Shown piece after piece: positions 1 through 10,870 of a DNA stretch of 42,938 nucleotides. Each line of letters begins with the position of its first letter. Position 1 is the first letter of the stretch. The notes under the pieces were generated by a model. It made no database searches. It was not told where the DNA came from and was given only the letters and a program-made list of their open reading frames with translations. The translations under genes were made by a program, and so were the position numbers. The DNA is from Chara braunii (Eukaryota; Streptophyta; Charophyceae; Charales; Characeae). The stretch is taken from contig BFEA01000009.1 of assembly GCA_003427395.1 (NCBI GenBank), positions 612,575 to 655,512 on the forward strand. The letters are read 5' to 3'.

Positions 1-42
1 GNNCNNACCCCGAAAGTGCAACCCCCCCCACCATAGGTGAAA
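1..42. other. Ambiguous window edge
   Basis: This stretch contains several unresolved bases followed by C-runs. A further N lies at about position 77, inside the adjoining G-run. The uncertainty is consistent with sequencing or assembly trouble at long homopolymers, so the exact left boundary of the adjoining element cannot be fixed. Confidence 0.6.
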
Positions 43-331
43 AGTCCTTTTTTTTTTGGGGGGGGGGGGGGGGCGANCCCCCTAACACGACTCAGACGGC
101 CCATGCAGGCTATCTGAAGGGTCCTCGCAGCCATGTGGCGCAGACCCCCCCACCAAAATCAAGGCAGGCAGTGAATATGAAGTAGTGCACGAGCTGGCCG
201 AATGTATACTCAAGATTCGAATTCAGGTCTGTGTTTCAGCAGTTATGGGTTGCTCACGTAGTTAGGGCCTGTTGGTCTTTGCACGTGACTCTTAGGGCTT
301 AGCTGCACTACTCACCAAATGTGCAAAACCA
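43..331 (+). repeat. Left terminal inverted repeat
   Basis: This arm pairs with the arm at 1209-1503. Shared landmarks include CAGGCTATCTGAAGGGTCC, GAATTCAGGTCTGTGTTTCAGCAGTTATGGGTTG (split here by a few differences) and CACTACTCACCAAATGTGCA. Divergence is visible but modest, with mostly single-base substitutions and homopolymer length changes. Confidence 0.75.
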
Positions 332-767
332 GAATGAATCTTCTGCAAAACACGGAATAATACGCCGACATATGTGGTGAGTAGAGGCCTTAGGGCCACT
401 GCACGTATTCCTAAGAAAAGAAAAACGAGATAAAAAGAAAAACAAGAAAAAAGAAAAACACGAAGAAAAAACAAACGAGATTTTTTTTTTTTTTTTTTTT
501 TTTTTCCTCCGAGCCTGTTTTAGACGAACCTGAATTTCACTGCGCAGCGAGTTTTGCCGAGCCTGGGTCCCATTGTATTTAGTTCTCTGGTACTCACGGC
601 AGCCACAACAGAGAAAAAAAGAAGAAGAAAAAAAAAAGAAGAAAAAAAAAAAAAAAAAAAGTTCACTTACCCCGTGATAGCCATGAGGTACATCCTTACC
701 AGGTGGTAGTGGGACTGTGCCCTCAGTGAACAGTACCCCTTATGCTGTTATCACGGTCGGATGCAGG

Positions 768-1200
768 CCGCAACAGTACCACTGTGACTGTGAGGTGAGC
801 TTTGGCATTTTGTTTCCCAGCGTGCAATCCGCCCTGCCTCTCGGGTTGGGTGGCAGAACCAAATAAGGAAAAAAAGAAAAAGAGAAAAACCAACATCATG
901 CACGTCACTCACTTGCTGGTCAGATACATTCAATGAGGCCCTAAGTCGTTTGTGCCCTCTGTCGGACGTGATATAGTGAAAAGAAAAAAAAGGCATTACA
1001 ACCATTTCTCCCATATTGCGTTCAGATACAGGATCCCACAGTAGTACGTGGGTACGAGTTGAGCTTGCCTGTTTGTCTCCACGTGTGGAATCCGCCCTGC
1101 CTCTCTGGCAGGGCATAGCTTCTTCCAATGAAACAAAAGGAAGGAAACTCCAACCACTTTGTGAACGTCCCTCACTTATTGGCCAAATACATGAAACAAA
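768..1200 (+). repeat. Internal direct duplication (two ~170 bp diverged copies)
   Basis: Copy one (about 768-935) and copy two (about 1030-1200) share, in the same order, AATCCGCCCTGCCTCTC, a purine-rich AACAAAAGG-type segment, CAAC followed by a CACGTCACTCACTTGCTGG-type segment and a final CAAATACATTCAATGA-type segment. They lie head to tail inside the inverted-repeat element. The copies are more diverged than the terminal arms. Confidence 0.55.
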
Positions 1201-1208
1201 TAAGTGGT

Positions 1209-1503
1209 GGTTTTTCCACCTCTGCACATTTGGTGAGTAGTGTAGCCAAGCCCTAAGAGTCACGTGCAGAGACCAACAGGCCCTAGCTACGTGAGCAACC
1301 CATAACTGCTGAAACACAGACCTGAATTCAAGTCTTGAGTATATATTCGGCCAGCTCGTTCTCTACTTTATATTCACCGCCTGCCTTGATTTTGGTGGGG
1401 GGGTTTGCGCTACATGGCTGCGTGGACCCTTCAGATAGCCTGCATGGGTCGTCTGAGCCGTGTTAGGGGGATTCCCCCACCCCCCCGAAAAAAAAAAGGA
1501 CCT
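1209..1503 (-). repeat. Right terminal inverted repeat
   Basis: This is the reverse-complement partner of 43-331. The outer end runs CCCCCCGAAAAAAAAAAGGACC and then passes straight into a CA microsatellite, so the terminal base and any target duplication are obscured. Confidence 0.75.
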
Positions 1504-1506
1504 TTC

Positions 1507-1592
1507 TCACACACACACACACACACACACATTCACACACACATAAACACACAAATTCACACACACACAAACACATAAATTCACACACACAC
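1507..1592. repeat. (CA)n microsatellite with interruptions
   Basis: A CA-rich run of about 85 bp is broken by short ATTCACA and ATAAACA interruptions. A T-run follows immediately. It abuts the right end of the inverted-repeat element, so the element may have inserted into it or the tract may have expanded at the element edge. Confidence 0.85.
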
Positions 1593-1756
1593 TTTTTTTT
1601 TTTTTTTAATGCCCGTTTTGCCTGGGGCATTGACCCACAGGCCCCCCAAGCACCGCCGCCACTCCCCACACTGCCCACAGCCCCCCCAAGCACCGTCGCT
1701 GCTCCCCAGCACCCCCGACGGGCCTCCCGGGCGTGGGTGGCGCCCTACGCGTTCTC

Positions 1757-1843
1757 ATTCAAAGCGTGCACCCGAGTTCTTTGAACGCGCGTTCAACGCG
1801 TTCAAAAACTGAACGCGGAACCCGCGTTCAACGAACGCGCGGC
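1757..1843. repeat. Palindromic GAACGCG/CGCGTTC cluster
   Basis: GAACGCG and its complement CGCGTTC alternate at least six times within 90 bp, including GAACGCGCGTTC and CAACGCGTTC. Several nested short stems are possible. No gene is associated with it. Confidence 0.6.
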
Positions 1844-1845
1844 AA

Positions 1846-2640
1846 CACAAACTATACGGTGAATAAGTCCGAATAAACTCGCACTTGCACTCTCAGTTTT
1901 GAAACCGAAATGCTCATTTCAAGTGCGAATTTATTCGGTCTTGAACCAACCAGGCCCCTAAATTTCTTACTATACAGTGGAAATGCTCATTTCAAGTGCG
2001 AATCTATTCGTTCTTGAACCAACCAGCACCGTAATTTCTTGTTATATGGCGAATAAAACCGAATCTACTCGCACTTGCATTCAATGGGCGAGTCTATTTG
2101 CCATTGAACCAACCAGGAATCTATTTCCAACTGTATACGGCATAAGTCCGAGTCAACTCGCACTTGTGATCTCCCCTAAATGCGGCGCACTTTTCTACGT
2201 GCGAATTTACTCGCTTTTGAACAAACCAAAAATCTTATTTCTTACTGTATGATGAATGTCCGAATCCACTCGCACTTGTACTCTAACCGAAATGATCTCC
2301 AAGCTACCCATTTGTTGTTGAACCAACCACGAGTGTATTTCCAACTGTATGGTGCAGAAGTCCGAGTCAACGGGCACTTTTGGTCTGCCCTAAATGCGAC
2401 AAACCATCCGTACTCTATGTGCGAGTCAGTTCGGTCTTAAATTTTAGTGCATGGTGAATCGGTGTCTCAAATGACGTGCACTTGTACTCTCGCCTGAATG
2501 CAAGTACGCCCCTTATTCTATGTGCTCGTCGATTCGTTGGTGAACCTACGACGGACCTGTTTCGTATTGCATGGTCAATAAGTTCGAGTCAACTTTGCAC
2601 TTGTGCTCTTGCATAAATAGGATCTCCTCCGCCAGGAGTG
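1846..2640 (+). repeat. Diverged ~102 bp satellite, about 7-8 units
   Basis: A motif of the form CCGARTCNACTCGCACTTG recurs at about 1869, 2058, 2156, 2260, 2361, 2465 and 2584, mostly 100-104 bp apart. A second conserved block, GAACCAACCA followed by TTATTTCTTACTRTA, lies between. The first unit also contains an inverted partner, so 1869-1887 and 1920-1938 can form a stem with 18 of 19 positions paired. Units are strongly diverged, which implies an old array. The short open frames in it change frame between units and are not genes. Confidence 0.7.
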
Positions 2641-2842
2641 ACAATCAACTTGCACCGGAGAGAAAGTGTGAGTTCACTCGGACTTATCCAAACCACTTGC
2701 ACATTAAACTAACTATAAGGAACAATAGTCCTTCAACTACCACAGGAGAACGAGTGGGAGAGGAGTCGGATTTGTGAGAACACTTAACCTTTAAATCGGG
2801 GTCTGGAAGTGCCACAACATCCATGGTTGGTTAAAGAGCTAT

Positions 2843-3082
2843 GTTACCAGTTGTCCGATGGCAGGACGTCCTGGGCGGACAGTCGGGGGGGTCCCGGACG
2901 TCCGGGCCCGGACAACTCAATTTTTAGCAATTAAATGCAAGAAAAAAATAAAAAATAATTGGGGGTGCCTTTAATTTAATTTTTTATTTTAAAATTGACA
3001 ACGATTTTTGATATCATCTCGAGGCAAAAGTTGTGCAGTTTATGTTTCTGCATAACATAGTGTTTTTTTCAGATTTTTTGGA

Positions 3083-3120
<38 letters not shown>

Positions 3121-3190
3121 CCGTTCGGGCTCGGACAGTCTGCTAGGGGNGGATGTCCGACCGGTTGTCCGAGCGGACAATTCCGGACGG
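2843..3190. repeat. GTCCG-bordered AT-rich module with poly-T
   Basis: Both ends are rich in GTCCG and its complement CGGAC (2846-2912 and 3121-3190). The centre is AT-rich and holds an uninterrupted run of about 32 T (3089-3120). The ends look loosely inverted with respect to each other, as in a small MITE, but alignment by eye is patchy. One N lies in the right border. Confidence 0.35.
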
Positions 3191-3194
3191 TCAA

Positions 3195-6100
3195 GGGTTG
3201 AAACTGATCCAGTGCTTTTGAAAAGAAGGCATTGTCTGGATGATACTGGTCTTCAGACAAGTGAAAACGACTTAATACTTGATTGAGTCTAACTGATGCT
3301 TTATGATAACTCAGATGAATGAACGTTGTCGAGGTAATAAGTCTCTGCACTGGTCACTCAGTGGTGGAATGCTGAGAATGTTGATTGAATACTGACTGAA
3401 TGCTGCTTGAATATTTTTGACTGAGTTCTAACTGAGATTATTGATAACTCAGATGGTTGAGTGTTTGCTGGGGTAACGACCACCGAAGAGCAACTACTAA
3501 AAGAGACTGCAGATTGCTAAGAGGCTTTCGTTAGCTGAAGTGCTGGTGGGGACCTCAAAGTTTGCGTGCCTTCTCTGTTTACTTGAGCCTGGCCCTGGCC
3601 TGATCAGTGGCTTCCAGGGATGAGAAAATACCATGCAACCTTCCGTCTGACTCGTGAATATAAACCACGCACTCAATAAACTTTTAGTTTTTTGCTAGTC
3701 CAAGGGCGATTTCCCTCATCAGTTTCTGGCAGAGCAGAGCGTCGCCGACTGCTTGGTCCTCCCACTTTTCCGCTCTACTCCAATGAAGTGTGAGGGACAC
3801 AACAAGAATGTCCTTACTATACATGACCCTCCCTTTTCTCGGATACCATAGAGATGACATCAATCATGAGAGGCAATTTTTCCCTGAGCACCACGCGTGA
3901 TATCAATGCTTGGAGAAGCCCGTTCGGTCAACAATATCAGTCGTGACAACTAGTGAGCTGCACTACAGCGTTGGTGGGCTCAAGTCAGGTAAGGCGCAAC
4001 TCTTGACTGGTTACCATGCGAGAGAGCTGCAGAACACTGTCTCTGCCCATTTACGTAATACAAGGGCGATGCCAATCCTTTCCTTAATGCATGCACCTCA
4101 CTGAAGAACTTGGTCGTCACAAACGTTTTTAGGACTCAACCTTGACCACTCGGCATCTGTTCGTGCTCACGGAGAGTAGTTTTATCACAAGCCAGACCTA
4201 TACTGGTGACCACTGACCAAGACTTTGGACATTCTCAGATTTGACTTGAGAGGCCTAAGCGTCGTCGTTCAACGTTGAAGCTTTGAGCATAGTCCTCTCA
4301 CTTACTCATCAAATAGGATATGGACTCAGGGTAAGTCTTAAGATAAGTTTCACGCAGGTGCTGCAACTGGGTACTACTGGTAGTAATTGAGGTCCGATCC
4401 ATGTAGAACACAACATATTGTACGCTTGAATTTCCTGTTTGCCTACAACGAATGGTCCCCAACTAATGTGATAACTCGCGAGAGATTAACACACTACCAA
4501 GGATGTGTCAACCGAGCTTACTGAGGACAGCAGCCACTCACCCTTGATCAACCAAGAGCTCTTAGTCCTCTTCTCGTCCCAAAATTTTAAATTGGTCGGC
4601 TGAGAAGGAACAACGGACTGAAATAGAATAAGCTAAAATACCATAAGACAAAATAATAAAGCAAATTAGAATAAAATAAAATTGAGTAAGGAAGTTCCCT
4701 CACAAGCTCACCCTTTCCTCCCAACAGGAGAGTGGCTACATTCACGACAATTTTGATCCATGGCTCAACTTGAGAGCGTTCAAGGCCTGTCAATCCCCGT
4801 CAAGTAAGAATTTAATCAGCAGATATACAATTTTTCTCAGAACTGCCCCCTTCCTTTCCATTCATGCTCAGACTGATGGGAGTAAAGCACTTTCCTGTTT
4901 AAGGCCAGCTCTGGATTACTCGAGCTTGGAAGAAGATAATATTCCCCGACCAGGGAGTCGAACCTAAATTGATTTCATTCATGGCTAGGGTTCACAGTAG
5001 AGTCCGTCAAATTTCAACTCATGCATTCACCGCACTTAACCCCCTGACCAATCTGTTTTAGGAGAGTGAGACAGAAAGGTCAGATGACAGTTGAAGCGGT
5101 TCACTCAGGGTTTGATATAATTGTGACAAACTTACTTCACCCGAGCACTCTTCTCACTTTGAGTCCCGATGCAGACTTACCGTTCCCGTACCAGTAACGG
5201 TGAGCATCAGATGGTAAGGTGACTGCAGAGGCGTGCTCAGCAGAGGTTGTCAAATCAACAAGTTGTCATGCAAGCCAACTCACCTACACGTTTTCGCGGC
5301 TGGCGAATTCTCCCGGACAGACGAAGACACATGGTAGGCGAGCTAAGAGGCATCACCAAGTAACTAAAAGAAAAAGGAAAAATTTATTCACTTTCTTTCG
5401 ACTGTACTTATTAACTCCAAATTCTTCTGGTAGTAGGTCCCTCCACGGGCCAGGGACAGAAACAACATTAGTTACATCAATCGCTTTGGCATGTATGGGG
5501 TCTTTTCTACGCACTGGCCAAACGGCGCAGTCACACAAAATCAAGGGTGACATCTGCGTATGATTATCAACTAAGTCTTCTCTACCGATTGATGTATTAC
5601 AGCCTAAACCCTTCGTCACACACTTTTCCCAATTCTTAACATCATCAATACTCTACCCTTATACACTCGATCTCTTTACTCCACATACGTAACATAACCT
5701 TACAAGCAAAGCTTAGATCGGAAAACGACTGACGTCAACTGAATACAGGGGTATTCCTTTTCTCAAGCATTTGTCTCCGCTCACGCCAATGCCTAATCAT
5801 CTCCCTCTCAGGCGAGAGAGAACTAGTTCGAGGCGAGAACCAATCTTAAGTACGACCTTTTCTTGGAACCCCAAGTAAAGCCCAAAACTCGTTCACTTAT
5901 GTCACGATCACACGGGACAACTCAATCCACTCATTTTCTTGAGTAGGATGAATCACACAAGCTGATTTGCCTTACTATGCAGAGGTTAATTCTCGTTGAG
6001 ACTTCTTTATAACTAATGCTTGATTTATCGCACCTCTCTTCCCTCTTAGCTCACCCTGATCACATATAGAAAACACGTAGTCTCTTCGGGACCTACCTTT

Positions 6101-7050
6101 TCAGTCACGTCTCCACACGTCAACCCGTTCCCTAGATGGCTGACATCATCAGTGATGAGTGAGTGTTACCCGACCACTACAAGCTAGGCCTCGCATAAAG
6201 TTTGTTCGTTGCCGTGAGTCGCAGTTTTAACCGAGAGGAGTCATTAAGAAGATGCGCTCTTACAAGAGCCTTACTCTCCCTCTCTGTTCTGGCACTGTCT
6301 CTTTCATCAGACATTCTCATTCTTGCTCACTTGCGTTGGAGCGCACCAAGGTACAAACCATACGTGATCGCCTCGCCAGTACTGACGGCATCAGCCAACC
6401 AGGCATCAACAGTGCTGAACTCATCAGGGTATCCAAACCAAAGAGACATACAACATGCTTTTGTTGATTGTAAGACCTGACACAGTCTCATTCCCCTGCT
6501 TCTCACGTAAGCATGCCCATTGTTGCACAATCAGTGCAGTGACACGCCAGTCACATTCGGGCTACTCGGACCGCGCCCCTCCCTCTCTCTATTCAACTCT
6601 CCGACACATAGTGTTTCCCCACTCACGCAGAGGCTAGCACGGCATCTCATTGCTCACGTACTGGCTGGTCATAGTGCGCGCACAGACCCTTTCTTCTGCT
6701 TGCTCGAAACAACTGTAGTAGTGGACCCCGCCCTGTGGACGAGCATCTATCCTGACCATGGCAGACGAGTGAGCAGACTGGTCAAAGGCACATGCCTGGA
6801 AACTGTCGACGAATCTCTTGCGCTCTGAGAACCTAATCCCTCTCTCTCCGATTGTGACTGACTCTCCATCACTTTGGTTCTCACACGTGTCCCCTCACCC
6901 TAACTTCCCTCGTGTAGAAGTCAAGTTAACGTCAGCATCCCGAGCATACATGAGGCACTCGCACGTACCGGTCTAGCCTCCCTCTCGTGTGAATCATCTG
7001 TCGAGCCACACCTGCGCAGTCATCCTTGAGGCCTTACTGTCTGTTTGCCC
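3195..7050. other. Unassigned stretch, no recognisable gene
   Basis: I see no domain, no long conserved frame and no clear repeat family here. Minor features are a short direct duplication (ATAACTCAGATG segments near 3306 and 3442) and AT-rich tracts near 4640-4690. There are TCAC-rich passages from about 6100 on. The open frames in this stretch are at most 114 codons and show no recognisable motif. Exons of a split gene cannot be excluded. Confidence 0.5.
4941..5052 (-). other. tRNA-like sequence with pol III A-box and B-box (possible SINE head)
   Basis: On the minus strand, GGTTCGACTCC (4954-4964) matches the tRNA T-arm/B-box consensus. About 75 bp upstream lies TGGTCAGGGGG (5040-5050), followed by TTAAG, an A-box-like D-arm. 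Between them is a TTGAAAT segment reminiscent of a serine-type anticodon loop. The acceptor strands do not pair (the 3' side reads TCGGGGAA, with no complement at the 5' side). This is therefore not a functional tRNA gene; it resembles a degenerate tRNA or the head of a tRNA-derived SINE. Confidence 0.35.
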
Positions 7051-7054
7051 GCCG

Positions 7055-7531
7055 TCACGAGTTGGCCTCAGGGCCGGTCTCCACAAGGTCCACAGACGGG
7101 TGGTCCCGCCGCCACTGCTCCAGACCATGCCAAGACAAGGTCTCTGCCTCGCTCATTTCGCTCTCCCCACTCAAGTCCCTGTCCAGATGAGCCTGTTCTT
7201 GATCCACCGTATCGGTAGAGGTCTCAGCCTCATAATACGCAACTGTTACCCACGTTTCCGTTGTCACGCCGTCCCTCATGCAACGTCTCTTTGGGCGGTC
7301 CTTGGCCTCAGTGACTGTTGCTTGCAACTTCGGATCAGCCCTCATCTTTTCTTCCCCAGCTCCCTCCACGTTAATCTTCAACTTGGCCTCGTCTCCCTCG
7401 TCACAGTTGAGGATCGTGGTGATCCAAGGCCCTTCCCAGGACATTGGCCTCCAACGAGTCCGGAGGTTCCAACAATCCGGCCTGTAGCCGTGCAGGGCCA
7501 TAGTCGTCCTCTCTCCGATAGCCAAAACCAC
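7055..7531 (-). other. Unassigned 158-codon open frame, coding status uncertain
   Basis: The frame is rich in acidic and polar residues (for example CDEGDEAKLKINVEG and DLSGESEMSEAETLSW) and lacks low-complexity repeats, so it could be a real exon or an element gag fragment. An overlapping plus-strand frame of 182 codons (6989-7537) is hydrophobic and serine/proline-rich and is more likely its shadow. No family is recognised. Confidence 0.2.
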
Positions 7532-7539
7532 TACTAACT

Positions 7540-8720
7540 CTCTGCTCCCCTCCTCTCACAGCCCGTGCCAGGAACCCGCTAACTAGACCCAGACAGTCTA
7601 GGCCTAGAAGCGCCACCGCTATTCCAGGCCACTCGGCAGCGAGTCACTGACTGGCTACCTGGAGACCCAATGACCGTTTCTCTTATAGCGCCCATGTGTG
7701 TCGCGCTCCCAGTGTACAGGACGGGGTCTCAAAACTCTACATTTCCATAATTTGTAATTCAGAAAAAGATAAATTAAAATATGATAAGATAAAATAAATT
7801 AAAACAAAGGGACCGAGGACCTCAACGGTTATGGTTTTCGTAGTGCCATCTGCAGTCAATCACAATGTCTCCTTGTTTGTGGCATGAAGCGCCCGCAGAC
7901 TCGACGCGGCAGTCCCATAACGGGATACCAATCAAAGTTTTTCCGTCCTTAAAATCGATGGCTAGCCTTACCCTTGATAGGTACCCGCTTCCGATGGTAA
8001 GGAGGGGACTCATGACCTTTCACAGAAGGTGATGAGTCTCCTACCGATGGGACCGTGGGTGCTCCCATTTTGGAGCCTCTCTACTCAATGCCTAGCAGGC
8101 CATGTCCACTGCAAACTAAAACGTTAAGAGTCAATCAACCTAAACCCTCCGCTTGCTATCCCCATTCGGAAGTGAACCGTTGGTCCCTCTGCGAACGACA
8201 AAAAGGGGGAGAATATTCAAGAGACGGCTACTAATAATAAAGTTAACAATAGCAAAAAAAAATCTGGTAGAAAAAGAAAAAGATACAGCGCCCCTGCAAC
8301 TTAGGACCACTAGCTCGTCCTAGACGAAAATGGCTAAATAAACCGGGGTGCAGATCCGACACGCGACTTCCCCCGTTGTCTAATTTTCCCTTCCTTTTCT
8401 TTTTCTTTGTTTCGTCCTACTCTGATCACGACCGCCCTCTGCACTCATCCCGTAACTCAAGTAGGGCGAACTCGGCGCACCGTAGAAAAAACTGCGTCGG
8501 TCCTACTCCCTCCGTGTCCCTAGGCGAGCCCGGCGGCTACCACAGCCACAGGCCGGTTGTGCTTTGTTGTACTGCAGGGCGCCGAGCCTGCGTGGACCAA
8601 AGGAAAGTCCAGTGGCGCACCCACCCTTTTGCTTGTGGGTGTGTCGACTGGACTAACCCTGCTGCAAGTCTGGAATGCTGCAGAGTCCCTCAGACGATCC
8701 ACAACAAAGGTGTGTGGGCA
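7540..8720. other. Unassigned stretch, no recognisable gene
   Basis: It is mixed-composition sequence with an AAAATA-rich patch near 7760-7805 and an A-rich patch near 8220-8285. No domain-bearing frame or repeat array was found. Frames at 8376-8774 and 8520-8930 overlap the low-complexity tract that follows and carry no recognisable motif. Confidence 0.45.
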
Positions 8721-8724
8721 GACG

Positions 8725-8812
8725 CCTGGTATGCAGCGGTGATGAGTGAGCGGACACCTGGTATGCAGCGGTAGTACGTGAGCAGTCACTTGGTACGCAG
8801 CAGAGGGTCCGG
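8725..8812 (+). repeat. 32 bp tandem repeat, about 2.7 units
   Basis: CTGGTATGCAGCGGTRRTRM followed by GTGAGC recurs with starts at about 8725, 8757 and 8789, an exact 32 bp spacing. The third unit is truncated and more diverged. Confidence 0.75.
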
Positions 8813-8829
8813 GCACCGCGCCCTCCGAC

Positions 8830-9045
8830 ACCGCTCCCGCCGCCTCCCTTTCTCCCCCTGCCTCCCCCTCTCTTGCTGCGTCCCCCTGTCCCACTTCCTC
8901 TCCCTCTCCCACTGCCTCCCCCTCTCCCATTGCATCCCCACTCCCACTCTCGCTGCCTCTCTTGCTCCCACTGCCTGCCCCTCTCCCGCTGCGTGCCCCG
9001 CTCCAGCTGCCTTTCCCGTTCTCTCACACTGCCGCGTGCTGATGC
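8830..9045 (+). repeat. CT-rich low-complexity tract
   Basis: Imperfect hexamer-like units such as CTGCCTCCCCCTCTCCCA recur through the tract. Open frames reading through it (for example glycine/glutamate-rich on the minus strand) are composition artefacts. Confidence 0.75.
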
Positions 9046-9059
9046 ACGCTACTTTCTGG

Positions 9060-9105
9060 TTCAATCAATCAATCAATCAATCAACCAATCAATCTATCAA
9101 TCAAC

Positions 9106-9157
<52 letters not shown>

Positions 9158-9205
9158 GAAATCAACCAATCAATGAAATCAACCAATCAATTAAATCAAT
9201 TTATG
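9060..9205 (+). repeat. (AATC)n tetranucleotide microsatellite
   Basis: About 35 copies of ATCA/AATC run with a few C substitutions and ATGAA interruptions. The plus-strand translation is an INQS-type repeat and is an artefact. Confidence 0.9.
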
Positions 9206-9236
9206 TTTTTTTCAATTCTCCCCCCCCTCCTCTCTT

Positions 9237-9460
9237 AAAAAAAAAAAAAAAAAAGATTGAAAAAAAAAATAGGGGGGCCCTTCGCAACCCCTCCCTACCA
9301 CCCAGGGGGTCAACCTCCCCCCGACACCCCCCCACATGGCCCTGGCCAGTTCGGACAGGAACCGTTCGTACGGTTGTACAGTCGTCCATCCGTTCGTTCG
9401 GACGGGCCGTACGGCGACCTCCTGTACGACGTACGGGGGACTACACTGTTCAAAAGATGT
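9237..9460. other. Homopolymer border plus GC-rich palindromic segment
   Basis: Two A-runs are followed by GGGGGGCCC and then a GC-rich segment with short perfect palindromes such as CCGTACGG and near-palindromes around CCGTTCGTACGG and CCATCCGTTCGTTCGGACGG. It resembles the edge of another element, but no partner repeat is found in the window. Confidence 0.35.
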
Positions 9461-9619
9461 ATGCAATTGGCCCACAAAATTCAAAAAACGGTCCCCTTTC
9501 CTATAATTAATCAAGATCTGTAATTCTGGGCTTACTTCGGGTTTTAGTCTGAAGGGTACGTGAAGTCGTGGGGTACGAAGCTTATCTTATCACAACCCAC
9601 CCTCGTTTAGCGGCTTTAG

Positions 9620-10870
9620 CTCACCTAGCCTTGATCTCCACGTATAATTTGTAACGGCGGAGCTGAGCCAAGTACAAGGCCTTGGTGGTAACTTGATGCA
9701 AGGCATGCGGGTGATCCAGGCTTGGGGGGGAGAGCTCTGAGTTCCAAGGATCCAGCTTAAGCTCCTGGGCAGGGGTGGCTATACGGTAAAGAGGACTGGT
9801 CTCTTCCTGCCCCTGTCCCTGAGCACTAGCACTAATTAGACGTATGCACGGTGCAGGTGATGTAGACCATCGGGCGAGGGTTCCAGGGGATCCCCTAGAG
9901 TTGTTAGGCCTCCTTTACATCTCCAGGCCTTCACTTCATATATATGTTGTTGATCCCCAACTTGGATCTGGTAAAGCATGATCGGCTCCTAGATGCCCTG
10001 AACCGCCACCCATTCGTCATTAACCTTATCGTTGCAACGCAGCCATTCCACCCAGTCTCCTGGTATAGCCTCCTGTAAGGCGTGCAGTCTCTGCGACGTT
10101 GCAACTTGGTGCGACAGCTTGGCGATGATGTGACCCTCATCCCGCCATGTCCGTCATTGCGGGTGCCATGTGTGGGCCACCCAGTACACCCCCTTGTTAA
10201 ACCACTGTTTCCCAAAGGGCCAAAGGCCCCCGATATTCCTTGCCATTGTTGCCAAGGCTACGGTCGACTGTTCTCCATCAAGACAAAGGGATTGCCAAAA
10301 AGGGGCTGGGCCAAGATCTGGTCCACCGTCATAGGGCGTGTGGGACAGAGATGAAGGTTGCGCCATGCATTCAGAAAGGGGGTCATGAGCGCTCCTATCT
10401 TGAGGTTGTGAAGGATACCTTTTTCCACGAGTGCTTGGAACACCCCCTTGGGTCGAGTCAAAGTGTATCGACCAGCAACCCTCTAGCTCCCTTTCTCGTG
10501 TCAGCATTGCCATCCTCAAGTAGCAGTCACTGGAGGGGGCGCATCTGCATGGCTTTCACCTGATAAATGGGGGCTTATAATCCCCATGCCCCTTGCCCGT
10601 TTGGGTTGTATAAGCTTGACCCGTGCCACCCTCTTAATCGTAGTTGACGCGTCAGGCTCGCCGGACCATAAAATAGTAGCTATAAAGGCCCTCAACGCTC
10701 TGCATTGTCACCTGGTGGGCATCTACATGGCGACCACATACCACATGACATCAAGCAAGGAGTTGTTCAGTAAGATCACTCTGCCAAAGGGGCCTGAGAC
10801 CACGTGGCCCAACCATCCCTTAGCACACACCGTGACGGTGCCAATGAGGCCATCCACTTAACGTGTGATG
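9620..10870 (-). pseudogene. LINE (non-LTR) reverse transcriptase ORF, C-terminal remnant
   Basis: Read on the minus strand, broken frames give the C-terminal part of a LINE ORF2 protein in the expected order. First come a LLNNSLLDVMWYV segment and a FIATILWSGE then KRVARVKLIQPKRARGMGI segment (10.8-10.6 kb), the usual 'W.G ... P...GG.GI' region after the RT core. Next are DQILAQPLFGNP (about 10.3 kb) and WFNKGVYWVAHTW, then a LHALQEAIPGDWVEWL segment. A final TTKALYLAQL-like segment lies near 9.65 kb. These match the 'PLF.NP', 'GI..v.DL' and 'TTK.LY' landmarks of plant and algal LINE ORFs. The RT catalytic FADD region is absent, so the copy is 5'-truncated. Several in-frame stops and frameshifts make it inactive. 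Confidence 0.7.

Larger units (their letters stand above)
43..1503. mobile_element. Non-autonomous DNA element with ~290 bp terminal inverted repeats
   Basis: The first and last ~290 bp are inverted copies of each other. The left side reads inward through a CCTTTTTTT run, a G-run, CCCCCTAACACG, CAGGCTATCTGAAGGGTCC, a GGGCCTG/TTGGTCT segment and CACTACTCACCAAATGTGCA. The right side carries the same landmarks in reverse order and orientation. The interior has no credible gene; a 189-codon minus-strand open frame is mostly TIR sequence. The shape is that of a foldback or Mutator-like MITE. The family is not assigned, because the ends lie in homopolymers and no convincing target-site duplication can be read. 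Confidence 0.75.

Noticed and set aside
751-1317. 189-codon minus-strand open frame
   Set aside because: It runs through the right terminal inverted repeat and internal duplication of a small element. No domain is present and its composition follows the repeat.
6989-7537. 182-codon plus-strand frame
   Set aside because: It has no domain, and its composition suggests a shadow of the opposite acidic frame, which is itself uncertain.
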